This document shows, piece by piece, positions 1 to 10,089 of a stretch of 64,000 bases of DNA. Numbering within the stretch: position 1 is the stretch's first letter; every line of letters starts with the position of its first letter. Both the position numbers and the translations under genes were made by a program. The DNA is taken from the NCBI RefSeq assembly GCF_030272895.1, contig NZ_JALRNF010000014.1, forward strand, positions 1-64,000. Direction: 5' to 3'. The notes under the pieces are model-generated. The model was not told where the DNA came from, did not search any database, and was given only the letters and a program-made list of their open reading frames with translations. This DNA comes from Pseudomonas sp. BGr12 (GTDB taxonomy: Bacteria; Pseudomonadota; Gammaproteobacteria; Pseudomonadales; Pseudomonadaceae).

Positions 1-155
1 GGGCCGTATGTAGGAGCGAGCGGTTTTGCCTACTTTTTCCAAGAAAAAAGTAGGCCGCCGTAAGGGCGGAAGGGGCCGGCAGCGTCGCTGCATGGAATGG
101 ATAAGCACACCACCTCAACACCCAAGCCCAAGGATTCCGTGAGGAACCCAAAAAA
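1..155 (+). repeat. Terminator-docked hairpin repeat, copy A (truncated by window edge)
   Basis: This matches 13271-13461 closely and the reverse complement of 12774-12950. In order it holds a hairpin (28-38 GCCTACTTTTT pairing with 45-55, loop CCAAGA), a second hairpin (CCGCC/GGCGG, 56-70), a third (GCAGC/GCTGC near 80-92), the line ATGGAATGGATAAGC, then two CCAAG-type hexamers (124-132) and ATTCCGTGAGGAACC. It ends at the A/T-tract of the paaK terminator. Non-coding in my view: the short frame over it reads as low-complexity PKPK and is not conserved in length between copies. The left limit lies outside the window. Confidence 0.85.
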
Positions 156-171
156 CCCCGCCGAAGCGGGG
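150..171 (-). terminator. Intrinsic terminator of the paa operon
   Basis: On the minus strand CCCCGC, loop TTCG, GCGGGG is followed by six T. It lies 16 bases beyond the paaK stop codon. The repeat copy A begins immediately after the T-tract. Confidence 0.9.
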
Positions 172-187
172 TCGAGAAAGCCTGCAA

Positions 188-1501
188 TCAGCCCTGGTTA
201 CGCTTGTCGAACACGTGACAGGCCTTGCCTTCCGAACGTTTCAGGCTGTGCGAAGGCTGGATCAGCACCCGTGCGCTGATGCCGATGTGGGTCTTGATCT
301 GCTTGCTCAGTTCATTGCCGATCAGCTTCTGCTGGTCACTGTCCAGGCCTTGCAGCTCATGCTTGAGCTCCACATGCACATCCATGCCGTCGAGGTTGCC
401 ATTGCGATACAGATGTATCTCATAAGTCTCTGAAAGCTGTTTCACTTTCAGTACCTGCTCCTCGATCTGCGTAGGGAACACGTTGACCCCGCGGATGATC
501 AGCATGTCGTCGCTGCGCCCGGTGATCTTGTCGATGCGCCGCATCGGTCGCGCGGTACCCGGCAGCAGGCGCGTGAGGTCGCGGGTGCGGTAGCGGATCA
601 TCGGCAGCGCTTCCTTGCTCAACGAAGTGAATACCAGCTCGCCGTATTCACCGTCGGGCAGCACCGCACCCGTCACCGGGTCGATGATTTCCGGGTAGAA
701 GTGGTCTTCCCAGACGGTCGGGCCGTCCTTGGTCTCGGCGCATTCCATGGCCACGCCCGGGCCCATGATTTCCGACAGGCCGTAGATGTCCAGGGCGGTG
801 ATGCCCATGCGCTCCTCGACCGCGCGGCGCAACTCGGCGGTCCAGGGTTCGGCGCCGAAGATGCCCAGGCGCAGCGCCAGCGACTGCGGGTCGATGCCCT
901 GGCGCTCGATCTCGTCGGCGATATTGAGCATGTACGAGGGGGTGACCATGATGATGTCCGGCTGGAAGTCACGGATCAGCTGCACCTGCTTCTCGGTCTG
1001 GCCGCCGGACATCGGGATCACCGTGCAACCCAGGCGCTCGGCGCCGTAGTGGGCGCCCAGGCCGCCGGTGAACAGGCCGTAGCCGTAGGAGATATGGACC
1101 TTGTCGCCACGCCGGCCACCCGCCGCGCGGATCGAGCGCGCCACCACGTTGGCCCAGGTGTCGATGTCATTCTGGGTATAGGCGACCACGGTCGGCTTGC
1201 CGGTGGTGCCGCTGGAGGCATGCAGGCGCACGATGTCGTGCATGGGCACCGCGAACATGCCGTAGGGGTAGTTGTCGCGCAGGTCGTTCTTGCCGGTGAA
1301 GGGGAACTTGGCCAGGTCGTCGAGCGACTTCAGGTCGTCCGGGTGCACGCCAAGGCTGTCGAAACGCTGCTTGTACAGCGGCACGTTGCGGTAGGCATGG
1401 TTCAGGCTCCAGCGCAGGCGATCGAGCTGGTGCTGACGAAGCTGATCGATGCTGGCGGTTTCCATCGGATCAAGCAGGGTGGTGGTAACAGACATATTCA
1501 T
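188..1501 (-). CDS. paaK: Phenylacetate-CoA ligase
   Basis: AMP-forming ligase that activates phenylacetate to phenylacetyl-CoA with ATP and CoA, the first step of the aerobic phenylacetate route in the cytoplasm. The 437-residue product has the usual PaaK length. The adenylate-forming motif ASSGTTGKP is at about residues 95-103 and the C-terminal region has IIRGVNVFPTQIEE, typical of PaaK. The frame stays open 48 codons upstream, but the PaaK-like sequence begins at MNMSVTTTLLDPMETAS, so I start there. It is the last gene of the leftward paa operon, 86 bases after the thiolase, and is followed by an intrinsic terminator. Confidence 0.95.
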   Translation of the reverse strand: MNMSVTTTLLDPMETASIDQLRQHQLDRLRWSLNHAYRNVPLYKQRFDSLGVHPDDLKSLDDLAKFPFTGKNDLRDNYPYGMFAVPMHDIVRLHASSGTTGKPTVVAYTQNDIDTWANVVARSIRAAGGRRGDKVHISYGYGLFTGGLGAHYGAERLGCTVIPMSGGQTEKQVQLIRDFQPDIIMVTPSYMLNIADEIERQGIDPQSLALRLGIFGAEPWTAELRRAVEERMGITALDIYGLSEIMGPGVAMECAETKDGPTVWEDHFYPEIIDPVTGAVLPDGEYGELVFTSLSKEALPMIRYRTRDLTRLLPGTARPMRRIDKITGRSDDMLIIRGVNVFPTQIEEQVLKVKQLSETYEIHLYRNGNLDGMDVHVELKHELQGLDSDQQKLIGNELSKQIKTHIGISARVLIQPSHSLKRSEGKACHVFDKRNQG

Positions 1502-1587
1502 GGTTTCACTCGAATTGTTTTTGTGCATCGGCCCGCACGCGGGCCTTTGAGTGCTAATGAGCAGAATAACCCTCGGCGACCGGCGTG

Positions 1588-2793
1588 TCAGAGTCGCTCG
1601 ATGATCAGTGCAATGCCCTGGCCGACGCCGATGCACATGGTGCACAGTGCGTAGCGGCCCTGGCGTTCTTCCAGTTCGTGCAGCGCGGTGGTGACCAGGC
1701 GCGCACCGCTCATGCCCAGGGGGTGGCCGAGGGCGATGGCGCCGCCGTTCGGGTTGACCCGGGCGTCGTCGTCGGCCAGGCCGAGTTCACGCAGCACGGC
1801 CAGGCCCTGGGCGGCGAAGGCTTCGTTGAGCTCGATGACGTCCATATCGGCCAGGCTCAGGCCGGCCAGTTCCAGCACCTTGTGGGTGGCTGGCACCGGG
1901 CCGATGCCCATCAGCCGCGGTTCGACGCCGGCGGTGGCCATCGCCACCACCCGGCCACGGGCCTTGAGGCCATGCCGTGCAGCCGCTTGCGGGCTGGCCA
2001 GCAGCAGCGCGCAGGCGCCATCGTTTACCCCCGAGGCGTTGCCGGCGGTGACACTGCCGCCTTGGCGGAACGGCGTGCCGAGCTTGGCCAGCTGTTCCAG
2101 GGTGGTGTCGCCGCGTGGGTGTTCGTCGTGCTCGACGATTTTTGCCGGGCCTTTGCGCTGGGCAATCTCCACCGCCACGATTTCCTTGGCCAGACGACCG
2201 CTGGCCTGGGCGGCGGCGGCCTTGTGCTGGCTGCGCAGGGCGAAGGCGTCCTGGTCGGCGCGCGAGACATTGAACTGCGCGGCCACGTTTTCCGCGGTCT
2301 CCGGCATCGAGTCGGTGCCGAATTGTGCCTGCATCAGCGGGTTGATGAAGCGCCAGCCGATGGTGGTGTCGAAGATTTCCGCGCTACGGCCGAAGGCCTG
2401 CTCGGACTTGCCCATGACGAAAGGTGCACGGGACATCGATTCGACGCCGCCGGCAATCATCAGCCCGGCTTCGCCGCAGCGAATTGCCCGTGCGGCGAAG
2501 CCGATGGCGTCCAGGCCCGAACCGCACAGGCGGTTGAGGGTGGTGCCCGGTACGCTCAGGGGCAGGCCGGCGAGCAGCGAGGCCATGTGCGCGACGTTGC
2601 GGTTGTCTTCGCCGGCCTGGTTGGCGCAGCCGTAGATCACGTCGTCGATGGCGCTCCAGTCCAGTTGCGGGTGGCGCGCTTGCAGGGCCTTGAGCGGGAT
2701 GGCGCCGAGGTCGTCGGCGCGCACGCTGGAGAGGGCGCCGGCGTAACGACCGATGGGGGTGCGGATGGCGTCGATGATCAGGGCGTCATTCAT
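1588..2793 (-). CDS. paaJ: 3-oxoadipyl-CoA / 3-oxo-5,6-dehydrosuberyl-CoA thiolase
   Basis: Thiolase that splits 3-oxoadipyl-CoA to succinyl-CoA and acetyl-CoA and, in the phenylacetate route, also acts on the dehydrosuberyl intermediate. The 401 residues match the PcaF/PaaJ family length. Cys90 in [11 protein letters not shown] is the acyl-accepting cysteine, and the C-terminal [14 protein letters not shown] and [10 protein letters not shown] motifs carry the catalytic His and second Cys. The start overlaps the paaI stop by 8 bases, so the genes are translationally coupled. Pseudomonas annotations often call this copy pcaF-II; its place in the paa operon favours the paa role. Confidence 0.93.
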   Translation of the reverse strand: MNDALIIDAIRTPIGRYAGALSSVRADDLGAIPLKALQARHPQLDWSAIDDVIYGCANQAGEDNRNVAHMASLLAGLPLSVPGTTLNRLCGSGLDAIGFAARAIRCGEAGLMIAGGVESMSRAPFVMGKSEQAFGRSAEIFDTTIGWRFINPLMQAQFGTDSMPETAENVAAQFNVSRADQDAFALRSQHKAAAAQASGRLAKEIVAVEIAQRKGPAKIVEHDEHPRGDTTLEQLAKLGTPFRQGGSVTAGNASGVNDGACALLLASPQAAARHGLKARGRVVAMATAGVEPRLMGIGPVPATHKVLELAGLSLADMDVIELNEAFAAQGLAVLRELGLADDDARVNPNGGAIALGHPLGMSGARLVTTALHELEERQGRYALCTMCIGVGQGIALIIERL

Positions 2794-3235
2794 TCGGGGT
2801 CTCCTGCGCCAGCACGGTGCCGCGCACTTTGTAGGACTTGCCACGGAACAGGGCGATCAACTGGCCGTGCTGGTTTTCGATTCGTACGTCGTAGTTACCG
2901 GTGCGGCCACTGCGGCTCAGCTCGCTGGCGTGGGCGGTAAGGGTGTCGCCCAGGCGTGCCGGGGCGACGTAATCGATGCTGCAGCCGATCGCCACGCAGG
3001 CGTCGTTGTAGCTGTTGCAGGCGAAGGCGAACGCCGAATCGGCGAGGGCGAACAGGTAGCCGCCATGGCAGGTGCCGTGGCCCTGGATCATGTCTTCGCG
3101 CACGCTCATGCCGATCATCGTCTGGCCCGGTGCGACCGAGAGCAGGCGCATGCCCAGGCGCTGGCTGGCGGTATCGCGCTCGAACATGGCCTCGGCGCAG
3201 CGGGTGGCCAGTGACAGGGCCTCGTGGTTAGTCAT
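2786..3235 (-). CDS. paaI: Hydroxyphenylacetyl-CoA thioesterase PaaI
   Basis: Hotdog-fold thioesterase of 149 residues. The family hydrolyses stalled ring-hydroxylated phenylacetyl-CoA and releases trapped CoA. The motif [20 protein letters not shown] (about residues 53-72) is the PaaI/4HBT signature, with the hotdog helix containing the catalytic Asp. I start at MTNHEALSL because the longer frame upstream is inside paaH in another frame. It overlaps the end of paaH and the start of the thiolase by 8 bases each. Confidence 0.92.
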   Translation of the reverse strand: MTNHEALSLATRCAEAMFERDTASQRLGMRLLSVAPGQTMIGMSVREDMIQGHGTCHGGYLFALADSAFAFACNSYNDACVAIGCSIDYVAPARLGDTLTAHASELSRSGRTGNYDVRIENQHGQLIALFRGKSYKVRGTVLAQETPNE

Positions 3236-4745
3236 GGAAGTTCCTCCCTTCGGCGACCAGGCGGCGCAGCAGCAGGGAAGGGCGATAACGCGTCTCGCCG
3301 TAGCTGGCCTGCAGGTGTTCGAGGGTGCGCAGCACGGCGGGCAGGCCGATGGCATCGGCCCAGGCCAGCGGGCCCTGCGGGTAATTGACCCCGGCACGCA
3401 TCGCCAGGTCGATATCGGCGGCACTGCCGACACCCTGTAGCACGGCGTCGGCGCCTTCGTTGGCGAGCATCGCCACGCTGCGCAGCACGGCCAGGCCCGG
3501 CAGGTCGGCGAGCGGGCTGACCTTGAGGCCGGCGCGTTGCAGCAAGGCCACGGCCTGGTCGCGGGCGCCGACGCTGGTATCGGCGGCGCAGGCGATGGCC
3601 AGGCGAGCGGCCTTGGCATAGTCCAGTGCCAGGTCGATCAGCACCAGGTTGCGCAAGCCGTCCTCACGGGCGCGCTGGCTGGCCAGGCGGCCGTCGGACA
3701 GGGCCAGCAACGCATCGCCGACGCGCAGCAGGCCGCTGCCGTCGCGCCGTACCACTTGCACGCCAGCATCCTGCAGGCGCTGGACCAGCGGTTCGGCCAC
3801 GCCCAGGTGGCCTTCCACCACACAGCAGTCGACGCTGGCGGTGCTGCTCAGTTCGGCCGGCTGCGGGCGCTCGGCGCCTTCGGCGTAGTCATAGAAGCCG
3901 CGTCCGCTCTTGCGCCCGAGGTGGCCGGCGTCGACCAGCTCCTTCTGGATCAGCGAAGGCTGGAAGCGGAAATCGCCGTAATAGGCGTCGAACACCGAGC
4001 AGGTCACCGCGTAGTTGACGTCGTGGCCGATCAGGTCGGTCAGTTCGAAGGCGCCCATGCGAAAGCCGCCGGCATCACGCAGCAGGGCATCGAGGGTCGC
4101 GCAGTCGGCGGCGCCTTCCTGCAGCAGGCGCAGGCTTTCGGCGTAGAACGGCCGGGCCACGCGGTTGACGATGAAGCCGGGAGTCGATTTGGTGTGTACC
4201 GGTTGCTTGCCCCAGGCGCTTGCCGTGGCGTACAGCCGCTCGGCCAGCGCCCGCGGCGTAGCCAGGCCCGAGACGATCTCGACCAGCGCCATCAGCGGCG
4301 CCGGGTTGAAGAAATGCATGCCGATCACCCGCTCGGGGTGGGCGAGGCCGGCCGCGAGGCTGGTGATCGACAGCGACGAGGTGTTGCTGGCGAAGATGCA
4401 GTCGGCGCTGCACAGCGCCTCCAGCTGGCGCAGCAGGCCGCGCTTGACCTCAAGGTTCTCGACGATCGCCTCGATCACCAGGCCGGCGTCGGCCAGGGCC
4501 TCGATGGCGTCGGCCGGCTGCAGGCGGGCCACAGTGGCGGTGCGCGCCTCGGCGCTGAGCCTGCCTTTTTCCACCAGCTTGCCGAGCTGGCGGTCGATGC
4601 CGTCGATGGCCTGGGCGGCGGCACCGGGGCGGGCGTCATGCAGCTTCACCGGGTGGCCGGCCTGCGCCGCCACCTGGGCGATGCCGGCACCCATGGCGCC
4701 GGCACCGATCACGGCGACGACGGTGTTGTGGTTCAGTGCGCTCAT
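3228..4745 (-). CDS. paaH: 3-hydroxyacyl-CoA dehydrogenase PaaH
   Basis: NAD-dependent oxidation of 3-hydroxyadipyl-CoA to 3-oxoadipyl-CoA. At 505 residues it has the length usual in Pseudomonas. The Rossmann motif GAGAMGAGIAQ is at residues 14-24, followed by the N-terminal NAD domain, the 3HCDH domain with HFFNPAPLM and FIVNRVARPFYAES, and a second copy of the C-terminal 3HCDH domain near the end (RAGVNYPQGPLAWAD). It lies three bases after paaG. In P. putida literature the same gene is named phaC/paaC. Confidence 0.94.
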   Translation of the reverse strand: MSALNHNTVVAVIGAGAMGAGIAQVAAQAGHPVKLHDARPGAAAQAIDGIDRQLGKLVEKGRLSAEARTATVARLQPADAIEALADAGLVIEAIVENLEVKRGLLRQLEALCSADCIFASNTSSLSITSLAAGLAHPERVIGMHFFNPAPLMALVEIVSGLATPRALAERLYATASAWGKQPVHTKSTPGFIVNRVARPFYAESLRLLQEGAADCATLDALLRDAGGFRMGAFELTDLIGHDVNYAVTCSVFDAYYGDFRFQPSLIQKELVDAGHLGRKSGRGFYDYAEGAERPQPAELSSTASVDCCVVEGHLGVAEPLVQRLQDAGVQVVRRDGSGLLRVGDALLALSDGRLASQRAREDGLRNLVLIDLALDYAKAARLAIACAADTSVGARDQAVALLQRAGLKVSPLADLPGLAVLRSVAMLANEGADAVLQGVGSAADIDLAMRAGVNYPQGPLAWADAIGLPAVLRTLEHLQASYGETRYRPSLLLRRLVAEGRNFHD

Positions 4746-4748
4746 CGC

Positions 4749-5540
4749 TCAGCGTCCCTTGAAGGTTGGGGTGCGTTTGGCCATGAAGGCGCTGACGCCT
4801 TCGCGGTAATCCTCGCTGCGCCCGGCCAGGCGCTGCAGGTCGCGTTCAAGCTCCAGTTGCTCGTCGAAGCTGTTATTCAGGCTGGCGTTCAGGCTGCGCT
4901 TGATCAGCGCCAGGCCGTAGGTCGGCTGGCTGGCCAGGTGGCGCGCCAGCTTGAGCGCTTCGTTGCGCAGTTCGGCGTCGTCGACCACCCGGTAGATCAG
5001 CCCCCATTGCTCGGCCTGTTCGGCGCTCAGGCGCTCGCCGAGCAGCATCAGGGCCTTGGCCCGGGCGCTGCCGACCAGCCGCGGCAGGGTCCAGGTGCCG
5101 CCGGAGTCGGGGATCAGGCCGATCTTGCAGAAGGCCTGGATAAAGCTCGCCGAGCGCGCCGCCAGGACCAGGTCGCAGGCCAGCGGAATGTTTGCCCCGG
5201 CGCCGGCGGCGACACCGTTGACCGCGCAGATCACCGGCAACGGCAGGTCGCGCAGGGCACGGATCAGCGGGTTGTAGAACTGCTCGATGGACTCGCCCAG
5301 GTCCGGCGCCTCGGCGCCGGGGGCGACGTTGCGATCGCCCAGGTCCTGGCCTGCACAGAAGCCACGGCCTTCGCCGGACAGCAGCAGGACACGCACCTCG
5401 GGGTTCTGCCGCACCTGCTTGAGTGCTTCGCGCACTTCAGTGTGCATCAGCGCGTTGAAGCTGTTGAGTTGGTCCGGGCGGTTGAGGCTGAGGGTGGCGA
5501 CGCCGTCCTCAATGGCAAACAGGATGTGCTGGAAATTCAT
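4749..5540 (-). CDS. paaG: Ring-1,2-epoxyphenylacetyl-CoA isomerase PaaG
   Basis: Enoyl-CoA hydratase/isomerase superfamily protein of 263 residues. PaaG converts the ring epoxide to oxepin-CoA and also isomerises the dehydrosuberyl double bond. The crotonase oxyanion-hole segments GRGFCAGQDLGDR and NGVAAGAGANIPLACDLV are present, with Asp in the FCAGQDLG segment as expected for PaaG. The start MNFQHILFAIEDG follows a 43-base gap after paaF; the longer frame upstream lacks family similarity. Confidence 0.93.
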   Translation of the reverse strand: MNFQHILFAIEDGVATLSLNRPDQLNSFNALMHTEVREALKQVRQNPEVRVLLLSGEGRGFCAGQDLGDRNVAPGAEAPDLGESIEQFYNPLIRALRDLPLPVICAVNGVAAGAGANIPLACDLVLAARSASFIQAFCKIGLIPDSGGTWTLPRLVGSARAKALMLLGERLSAEQAEQWGLIYRVVDDAELRNEALKLARHLASQPTYGLALIKRSLNASLNNSFDEQLELERDLQRLAGRSEDYREGVSAFMAKRTPTFKGR

Positions 5541-5583
5541 CGCAGGGGCGCTCTCGGGATAACCAGGGAAGGGGCGGCCAGGC

Positions 5584-6357
5584 TTATTGGCCAGTGAATT
5601 CGGGGCGGCGCTTGGCCTGGAAGGCGGCGATACCTTCATTGCGGTCGGCGGTGCCGGCCAGCACGGTGAAGGCATGGCGCTCGAAGCGCAGGCCGCTGGC
5701 CAGGTCCGTGTCCTGGGCCTTGAGCAGGGCTTCCTTGGCCAGGCGCACCGCCAGCGGCGCTTTCTGCGCAATCACGCGGGCGATGGCGATGGCGCGCTCG
5801 ACGGTGAATTCGGGCTGGGTCACTTCACTGACCAGGCCGGCGCGCAGGGCGAAGCGCGCATCGATGGCCTCGCCTGTGAGCACCATCTGCATGGCCAGCG
5901 ACTTGCCGACCGCGCGCAGCAGGCGTTGGGTGCCGCCTGCGCCAGGCATGATGCCGAGGTTGATTTCCGGCTGGCCGAAGCGGGCATCTTCGCCGGCGAT
6001 GAGGATGTCGGCGTGCATGGCCAGTTCGCAGCCACCACCCAGGCAGAAGCCGTTGACCGCGGCGACCAGCGGCTTGGAGAAGGCCGCAATGCGCTGCCAG
6101 TGGGCCACGCGTGGGTCGTTGAGGATGCCGACCATATCGCGTTCGGCCATTTCATTGATGTCGGCACCGGCGGCGAACGCCTTGCGGCTGCCGGTGATGA
6201 CCACGGCGCGGGTCTCGGGATCGCGTTCGGCCTGTTCCAGCTCGACCGCAAGCTCGCCGAGCAGCTCCGTGTTCAGGGCGTTCAGCGCTTGCGGGCGCTG
6301 CAGGGTGATCAGGCGTACGCCCGCTTCGGGGGCAAGGACGGCAAGAGTGCGAGGCAT
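5584..6357 (-). CDS. paaF: 2,3-dehydroadipyl-CoA hydratase PaaF
   Basis: Crotonase-family hydratase of 257 residues, converting 2,3-dehydroadipyl-CoA to 3-hydroxyadipyl-CoA. The motifs AFAAGADINEMAE and NGFCLGGGCELAMHADI form the oxyanion hole and active site, and the two catalytic Glu positions of a true hydratase are in place (NLGIMPGAGGTQRL region). The start MPRTLAVL has a GAGGAG ribosome site about 6 bases upstream. First gene of the leftward operon; its promoter lies in the 403-base gap shared with paaN. Confidence 0.93.
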   Translation of the reverse strand: MPRTLAVLAPEAGVRLITLQRPQALNALNTELLGELAVELEQAERDPETRAVVITGSRKAFAAGADINEMAERDMVGILNDPRVAHWQRIAAFSKPLVAAVNGFCLGGGCELAMHADILIAGEDARFGQPEINLGIMPGAGGTQRLLRAVGKSLAMQMVLTGEAIDARFALRAGLVSEVTQPEFTVERAIAIARVIAQKAPLAVRLAKEALLKAQDTDLASGLRFERHAFTVLAGTADRNEGIAAFQAKRRPEFTGQ

Positions 6358-6760
6358 CGAACGCTCCTCAGGCTGAACGCGCGGCTTGGTTGGCCGGCTA
6401 GTTATTGGGGGTATGGCGATCAGGCAGGGTGCCGACGAGGCCGCCTGCCAGGCTGCATTTTTTGCGAGTATACGCAAAAAGCGATACAAAACAACAACAG
6501 AAAAAATGAATTACGTGTCTTATGCGTCGAGGTTTCAGTGCCGATCGGCTTGGAGAACAGGTGGTTAAAGTCAACCGTATAGGCGTGTTGCGGCGCTCTA
6601 TGTCGGGTATTTGTTGGGGTGCCGGTCAACCTTCGCTGACATTCCGATACAGAAAGCTTTACTTATTTGAAAAAAAACGTTGTGATACAGAAAATCTGTT
6701 CAGACGCATCGCTTTCTGTAAATGTGTGTCGTCTGTCGTCCGCTTTCGAGGAATTCCGCC
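6358..6760. promoter_or_regulatory. Divergent paaF / paaN control region with candidate PaaX operators
   Basis: This 403-base gap holds no gene. The element GATACAGAAA occurs twice as a direct repeat 38 bases apart (6646-6655 and 6684-6693). A shorter copy GATACAAAA is at 6483-6491, and the inverted partner CTTTCTGT lies at 6712-6719. The second copy sits in TTGTGATACAG, which resembles the TGTGATTC-type core bound by E. coli PaaX. paaX itself is encoded 2.4 kb downstream. The assignment to PaaX is inference. Confidence 0.5.
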
Positions 6761-8446
6761 ATGTCGTCCACCGCCACCCGTGCCGCCCTGGAACTGTTCG
6801 ACCACCACCGCGCCACGCTCGACCGCGCGCTGCAGGCCATCGCCGAGCGCGGCTACTGGTCGCCTTACAGCGAGCAGCTCAAGCAGTACCCGCAAGCCGC
6901 GGTGGAGGGTGCGCAGGCGGCCTTCGAGGCGCTGCTGAACCAGCCGTTTGCGTTGCAGGGGCCGGCCGCGGTCGCTCGCGTCGGTGCCGAGCGTTCGCCT
7001 TATGGCTTCGATCTCGGCATCAGTTACGACCAGTACGACGCCGAGCAACTGCTGGCGCGCCAGCAGCAGGCGCTGCCGGCCTGGCGCGATGCCGGCCCGC
7101 AGGCGCGGGTCGGTGCCTGCCTGGAAATCCTCCAGCGCCTCAATGCCTTGAGCCCGACCCTGGCCCATGCGGTGATGCACACCACTGGCCAGGCCTTCAT
7201 GATGGCCTTCCAGGCCGGTGGCGCTCATGCCCAGGACCGTGGCCTGGAAGCCGTGGCCTATGCCTGGCGGGCGATGGCCGAGGTGCCGCAGGCGGCGCAC
7301 TGGCTCAAGCCGCAGGGCAAGCTCGACCCGCTGCAACTGGACAAGCGCTGGCATATCGTGCCGCGCGGCCTGTCGCTGGTGATCGCCTGTTCGACCTTCC
7401 CGACCTGGAACACCTACCCGGGCCTGTTCGCCAGCCTGGTCACCGGTAACCCGGTGCTGGTCAAGGCGCACCCGGGAGCGATCCTGCCCGTGGCGATGAG
7501 CGTCAAGGTGGCGCAGGAGGTGCTCGCGGAGCTGGGCTTCGACCCGGTACTGGTCAGCCTGGTGGTCGACACCCCGGAGGTCCCCGTTGCCCAACAACTG
7601 GCGCTCGATCCGCGGGTCAAGCTGGTCGACTTCACCGGCTCCAATGCCTTCGGCGAGTGGCTGGAGCGTCATGCGCTGCAGGCCCAGGTGTTTACCGAGA
7701 AGGCCGGCATCAATACGGTGATCATCGACAGCACGGCCAATCTCAAGGCGGTGGCGAAGAACCTGGCGTTCTCCCTGAGCCTTTACTCCGGGCAGATGTG
7801 CACCGCCCCCCAGGCTATCTATGTGCCGCGCGGCGGCATTCGCAATGGCGATGAACAGCTGAGCTTCGACCAGGTCGCCGATGCGCTGGCCGATGCCATC
7901 AAGGGGTTGCTGAGTGACAACGATCGCGCTTGTGCGGTACTCGGTGCCATCCAGTCTCAGGTGACGGCGGCACGCATCGACGCCTGCCGCGAGCTGGGCG
8001 AGGTCGTGCTCGACAGCGAAGTGCGCGAGCACCCGCAGTTCCCGGCGGCGCGGGTGTGCACGCCGCTGCTGCTCAAGGTCGACGCGGCCGAGCGCGATGC
8101 CTATGCGCAAGAGCGCTTCGGCCCGATCGCCTTCATCATTGCCACCGACGACAGTGCACACAGCGTGCAGGTCGCCCGCGAGGTGATCGCCACCAAGGGC
8201 GCCATGACCCTGGGTGTGTACTCCACCGACCCGAGTTTCCTCGAACAGGCCGAAACCCTGGCCCAGGAGGTCGCCGTGGCGCTGTCGGTGAACCTCGACG
8301 GCGGCGTGCTGGTCAACCAGTCGGCCGCCTTCAGCGACTTCCATGCCACCGGTGGCAACCCGGCGGCGAATGCCTCGATCAGCGACGGCGCCTTTGTCAG
8401 CCGGCGCTTCGTTATCGTCCAGAGCCGCCGTCCTGCGGCCCAATGA
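6761..8446 (+). CDS. paaN: Phenylacetic acid degradation aldehyde dehydrogenase-like protein PaaN
   Basis: Aldehyde dehydrogenase superfamily protein of 561 residues, the shorter PaaN type without the C-terminal MaoC-like hydratase domain of E. coli PaaZ. Cys347 in SGQMCTAPQ is the predicted nucleophile. The family is tied to the ring-cleavage step (oxidation of the semialdehyde after oxepin-CoA hydrolysis), but the exact reaction of the short form is less certain. I start at [10 protein letters not shown], after a GAGGAA ribosome site; the frame upstream has no family similarity. First gene of the rightward paaN-paaY-paaX set. Confidence 0.88.
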   Translation: MSSTATRAALELFDHHRATLDRALQAIAERGYWSPYSEQLKQYPQAAVEGAQAAFEALLNQPFALQGPAAVARVGAERSPYGFDLGISYDQYDAEQLLARQQQALPAWRDAGPQARVGACLEILQRLNALSPTLAHAVMHTTGQAFMMAFQAGGAHAQDRGLEAVAYAWRAMAEVPQAAHWLKPQGKLDPLQLDKRWHIVPRGLSLVIACSTFPTWNTYPGLFASLVTGNPVLVKAHPGAILPVAMSVKVAQEVLAELGFDPVLVSLVVDTPEVPVAQQLALDPRVKLVDFTGSNAFGEWLERHALQAQVFTEKAGINTVIIDSTANLKAVAKNLAFSLSLYSGQMCTAPQAIYVPRGGIRNGDEQLSFDQVADALADAIKGLLSDNDRACAVLGAIQSQVTAARIDACRELGEVVLDSEVREHPQFPAARVCTPLLLKVDAAERDAYAQERFGPIAFIIATDDSAHSVQVAREVIATKGAMTLGVYSTDPSFLEQAETLAQEVAVALSVNLDGGVLVNQSAAFSDFHATGGNPAANASISDGAFVSRRFVIVQSRRPAAQ

Positions 8447-8456
8447 GAACACTGCC

Positions 8457-9053
8457 ATGACCTGCTACAGCCTCGACGGCCTGACCCCGGTGGTACACCC
8501 CAGCGCCTACGTGCACCCCAGTGCCGTGCTGATCGGCGACGTGATCATCGGTGCCGGCTGCTATGTCGGCCCGTTGGCCAGCCTGCGCGGCGACTTCGGA
8601 CGCATCGTCCTGGAGGAAGGCGCGAATATCCAGGACACCTGTGTGATGCACGGCTTTCCCGAGAGTGACACAGTGGTCGGGCGCAACGGCCACATCGGCC
8701 ATGGTGCGGTGCTGCACGGCTGCCGCGTCGGCGAGGACGTGCTGGTCGGCATGAACGCGGTGGTCATGGACAACGCCGAGATCGGTGCGCGCTCGTTCAT
8801 CGCCGCCACCACCTTCGTCAAGGCCGGCTTTCGCTGCGATGAACAGTCGCTGGTGCTCGGCTCTCCGGCGCAGGTCAAGCGCCGCCTGCGCGACGAAGAA
8901 GTCGACTGGAAGCGCGCCGGCACCGAAGAGTACCAACTGCTGGCACGGCGTTGCGCCCAGGGCCTGGTCGCCTGCGAGCCGTTGAGCGAGGTCGAGCCGA
9001 CACGTCCACGGATCAGTGCCAGCAGCCTGCGACCCAAGGGGGAGGGGCTGTGA
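8457..9053 (+). CDS. paaY: PaaY, hexapeptide-repeat thioesterase / carbonic anhydrase-like protein
   Basis: Left-handed beta-helix protein of 198 residues. PaaY is a CoA thioesterase thought to rescue CoA from dead-end intermediates of the phenylacetate route. Repeated hexapeptide turns are visible ([40 protein letters not shown]), with His residues in the positions used by gamma-type carbonic anhydrase metal sites. It begins 10 bases after paaN, with which it is surely cotranscribed. Confidence 0.92.
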   Translation: MTCYSLDGLTPVVHPSAYVHPSAVLIGDVIIGAGCYVGPLASLRGDFGRIVLEEGANIQDTCVMHGFPESDTVVGRNGHIGHGAVLHGCRVGEDVLVGMNAVVMDNAEIGARSFIAATTFVKAGFRCDEQSLVLGSPAQVKRRLRDEEVDWKRAGTEEYQLLARRCAQGLVACEPLSEVEPTRPRISASSLRPKGEGL

Positions 9054-9126
9054 TGGCGGTCACCCGTGATGGCCATGCCTGGCGCTCAGCGGGTATATTC
9101 GCAGCACTTTCATGCCCGGTTCTCCC

Positions 9127-10050
9127 ATGACATCCCTTGCTCCCCTCAATCAGTTGATTGCCCGTTTCCAACAGCAGACGCCGCTGCGTGCCAGTTCGCT
9201 GATCATCACCCTCTACGGTGATGCCATCGAGCCGCACGGTGGAACGGTCTGGCTCGGTAGCCTGATCCAATTGCTCGAACCCATCGGCATCAACGAGCGG
9301 TTGATCCGTACCTCGATCTTCCGCCTGACCAAGGAAGGCTGGTTGAGCGCCGAGAAGGTTGGCCGGCGCAGCTACTACAGCCTGACCGGCACCGGTCGGC
9401 GGCGTTTCGAGAAGGCCTTCAAGCGGGTTTACAGTTCCGCGCTGCCGGCCTGGGATGGTTCCTGGACCCTGGCGCTGCTGTCGCAACTGCCGCAGGACAA
9501 GCGCAAACAGGTGCGCGAGGAACTGGAGTGGCAAGGTTTTGGTGCGATCACGCCGGTGATGCTGGCGTGCCCGCGTTGTGATCGTGTCGATGTGGCCGCC
9601 ACCCTGCAGGATCTCGAAGCGCTGGAAGACACCATTCTCTTCGAGACCACCGCCCAGGACGTCCTGGCCTCCAAGGCGCTGCGCATGCAGGTGCGCGAGA
9701 GCTGGAGCATCGATGCGCTGGCCGCGCAGTACAGCGAGTTCATCCAGCTGTTCCGGCCCTTGTGGCAGGTGCTGCGCGAGCAGGAGGTGTTGCAGCCGAT
9801 GGATTGCTTCCTGGCGCGCACCTTGCTGATTCATGAATACCGCAAGCTGCTGTTGCGCGATCCGCAACTGCCCGACGAGTTGCTCCCCGGCGACTGGGAG
9901 GGACGGGCGGCGCGTCAGCTGTGCCGCAACATCTACCGTCTGGTTCAGGCCAAAGGCGAAGAGCACTTGAGTAGCGCGCTGGAAACCGCCGACGGTCCGT
10001 TGCCGGAAGTCGGGGACAGTTTCTACCGGCGCTTCGGCGGGCTTAACTAG
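9127..10050 (+). CDS. paaX: Phenylacetate pathway repressor PaaX
   Basis: Repressor of paa genes that is released by phenylacetyl-CoA. The 307-residue protein has the N-terminal winged helix (LIRTSIFRLTKEGWLSAEKVGRRSYYSLT) and the PaaX C-terminal domain. I prefer MTSLAPLNQL at 9127; an in-frame ATG at 9112 would add five residues. It is 73 bases after paaY, a gap with GGGTATATTC that may hold a promoter of its own, so PaaX may partly escape its own operon control. Confidence 0.93.
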   Translation: MTSLAPLNQLIARFQQQTPLRASSLIITLYGDAIEPHGGTVWLGSLIQLLEPIGINERLIRTSIFRLTKEGWLSAEKVGRRSYYSLTGTGRRRFEKAFKRVYSSALPAWDGSWTLALLSQLPQDKRKQVREELEWQGFGAITPVMLACPRCDRVDVAATLQDLEALEDTILFETTAQDVLASKALRMQVRESWSIDALAAQYSEFIQLFRPLWQVLREQEVLQPMDCFLARTLLIHEYRKLLLRDPQLPDELLPGDWEGRAARQLCRNIYRLVQAKGEEHLSSALETADGPLPEVGDSFYRRFGGLN

Positions 10051-10089
10051 CCGTCCAATAATAAAAATAGCAGTGAGGCCTGTAACATC

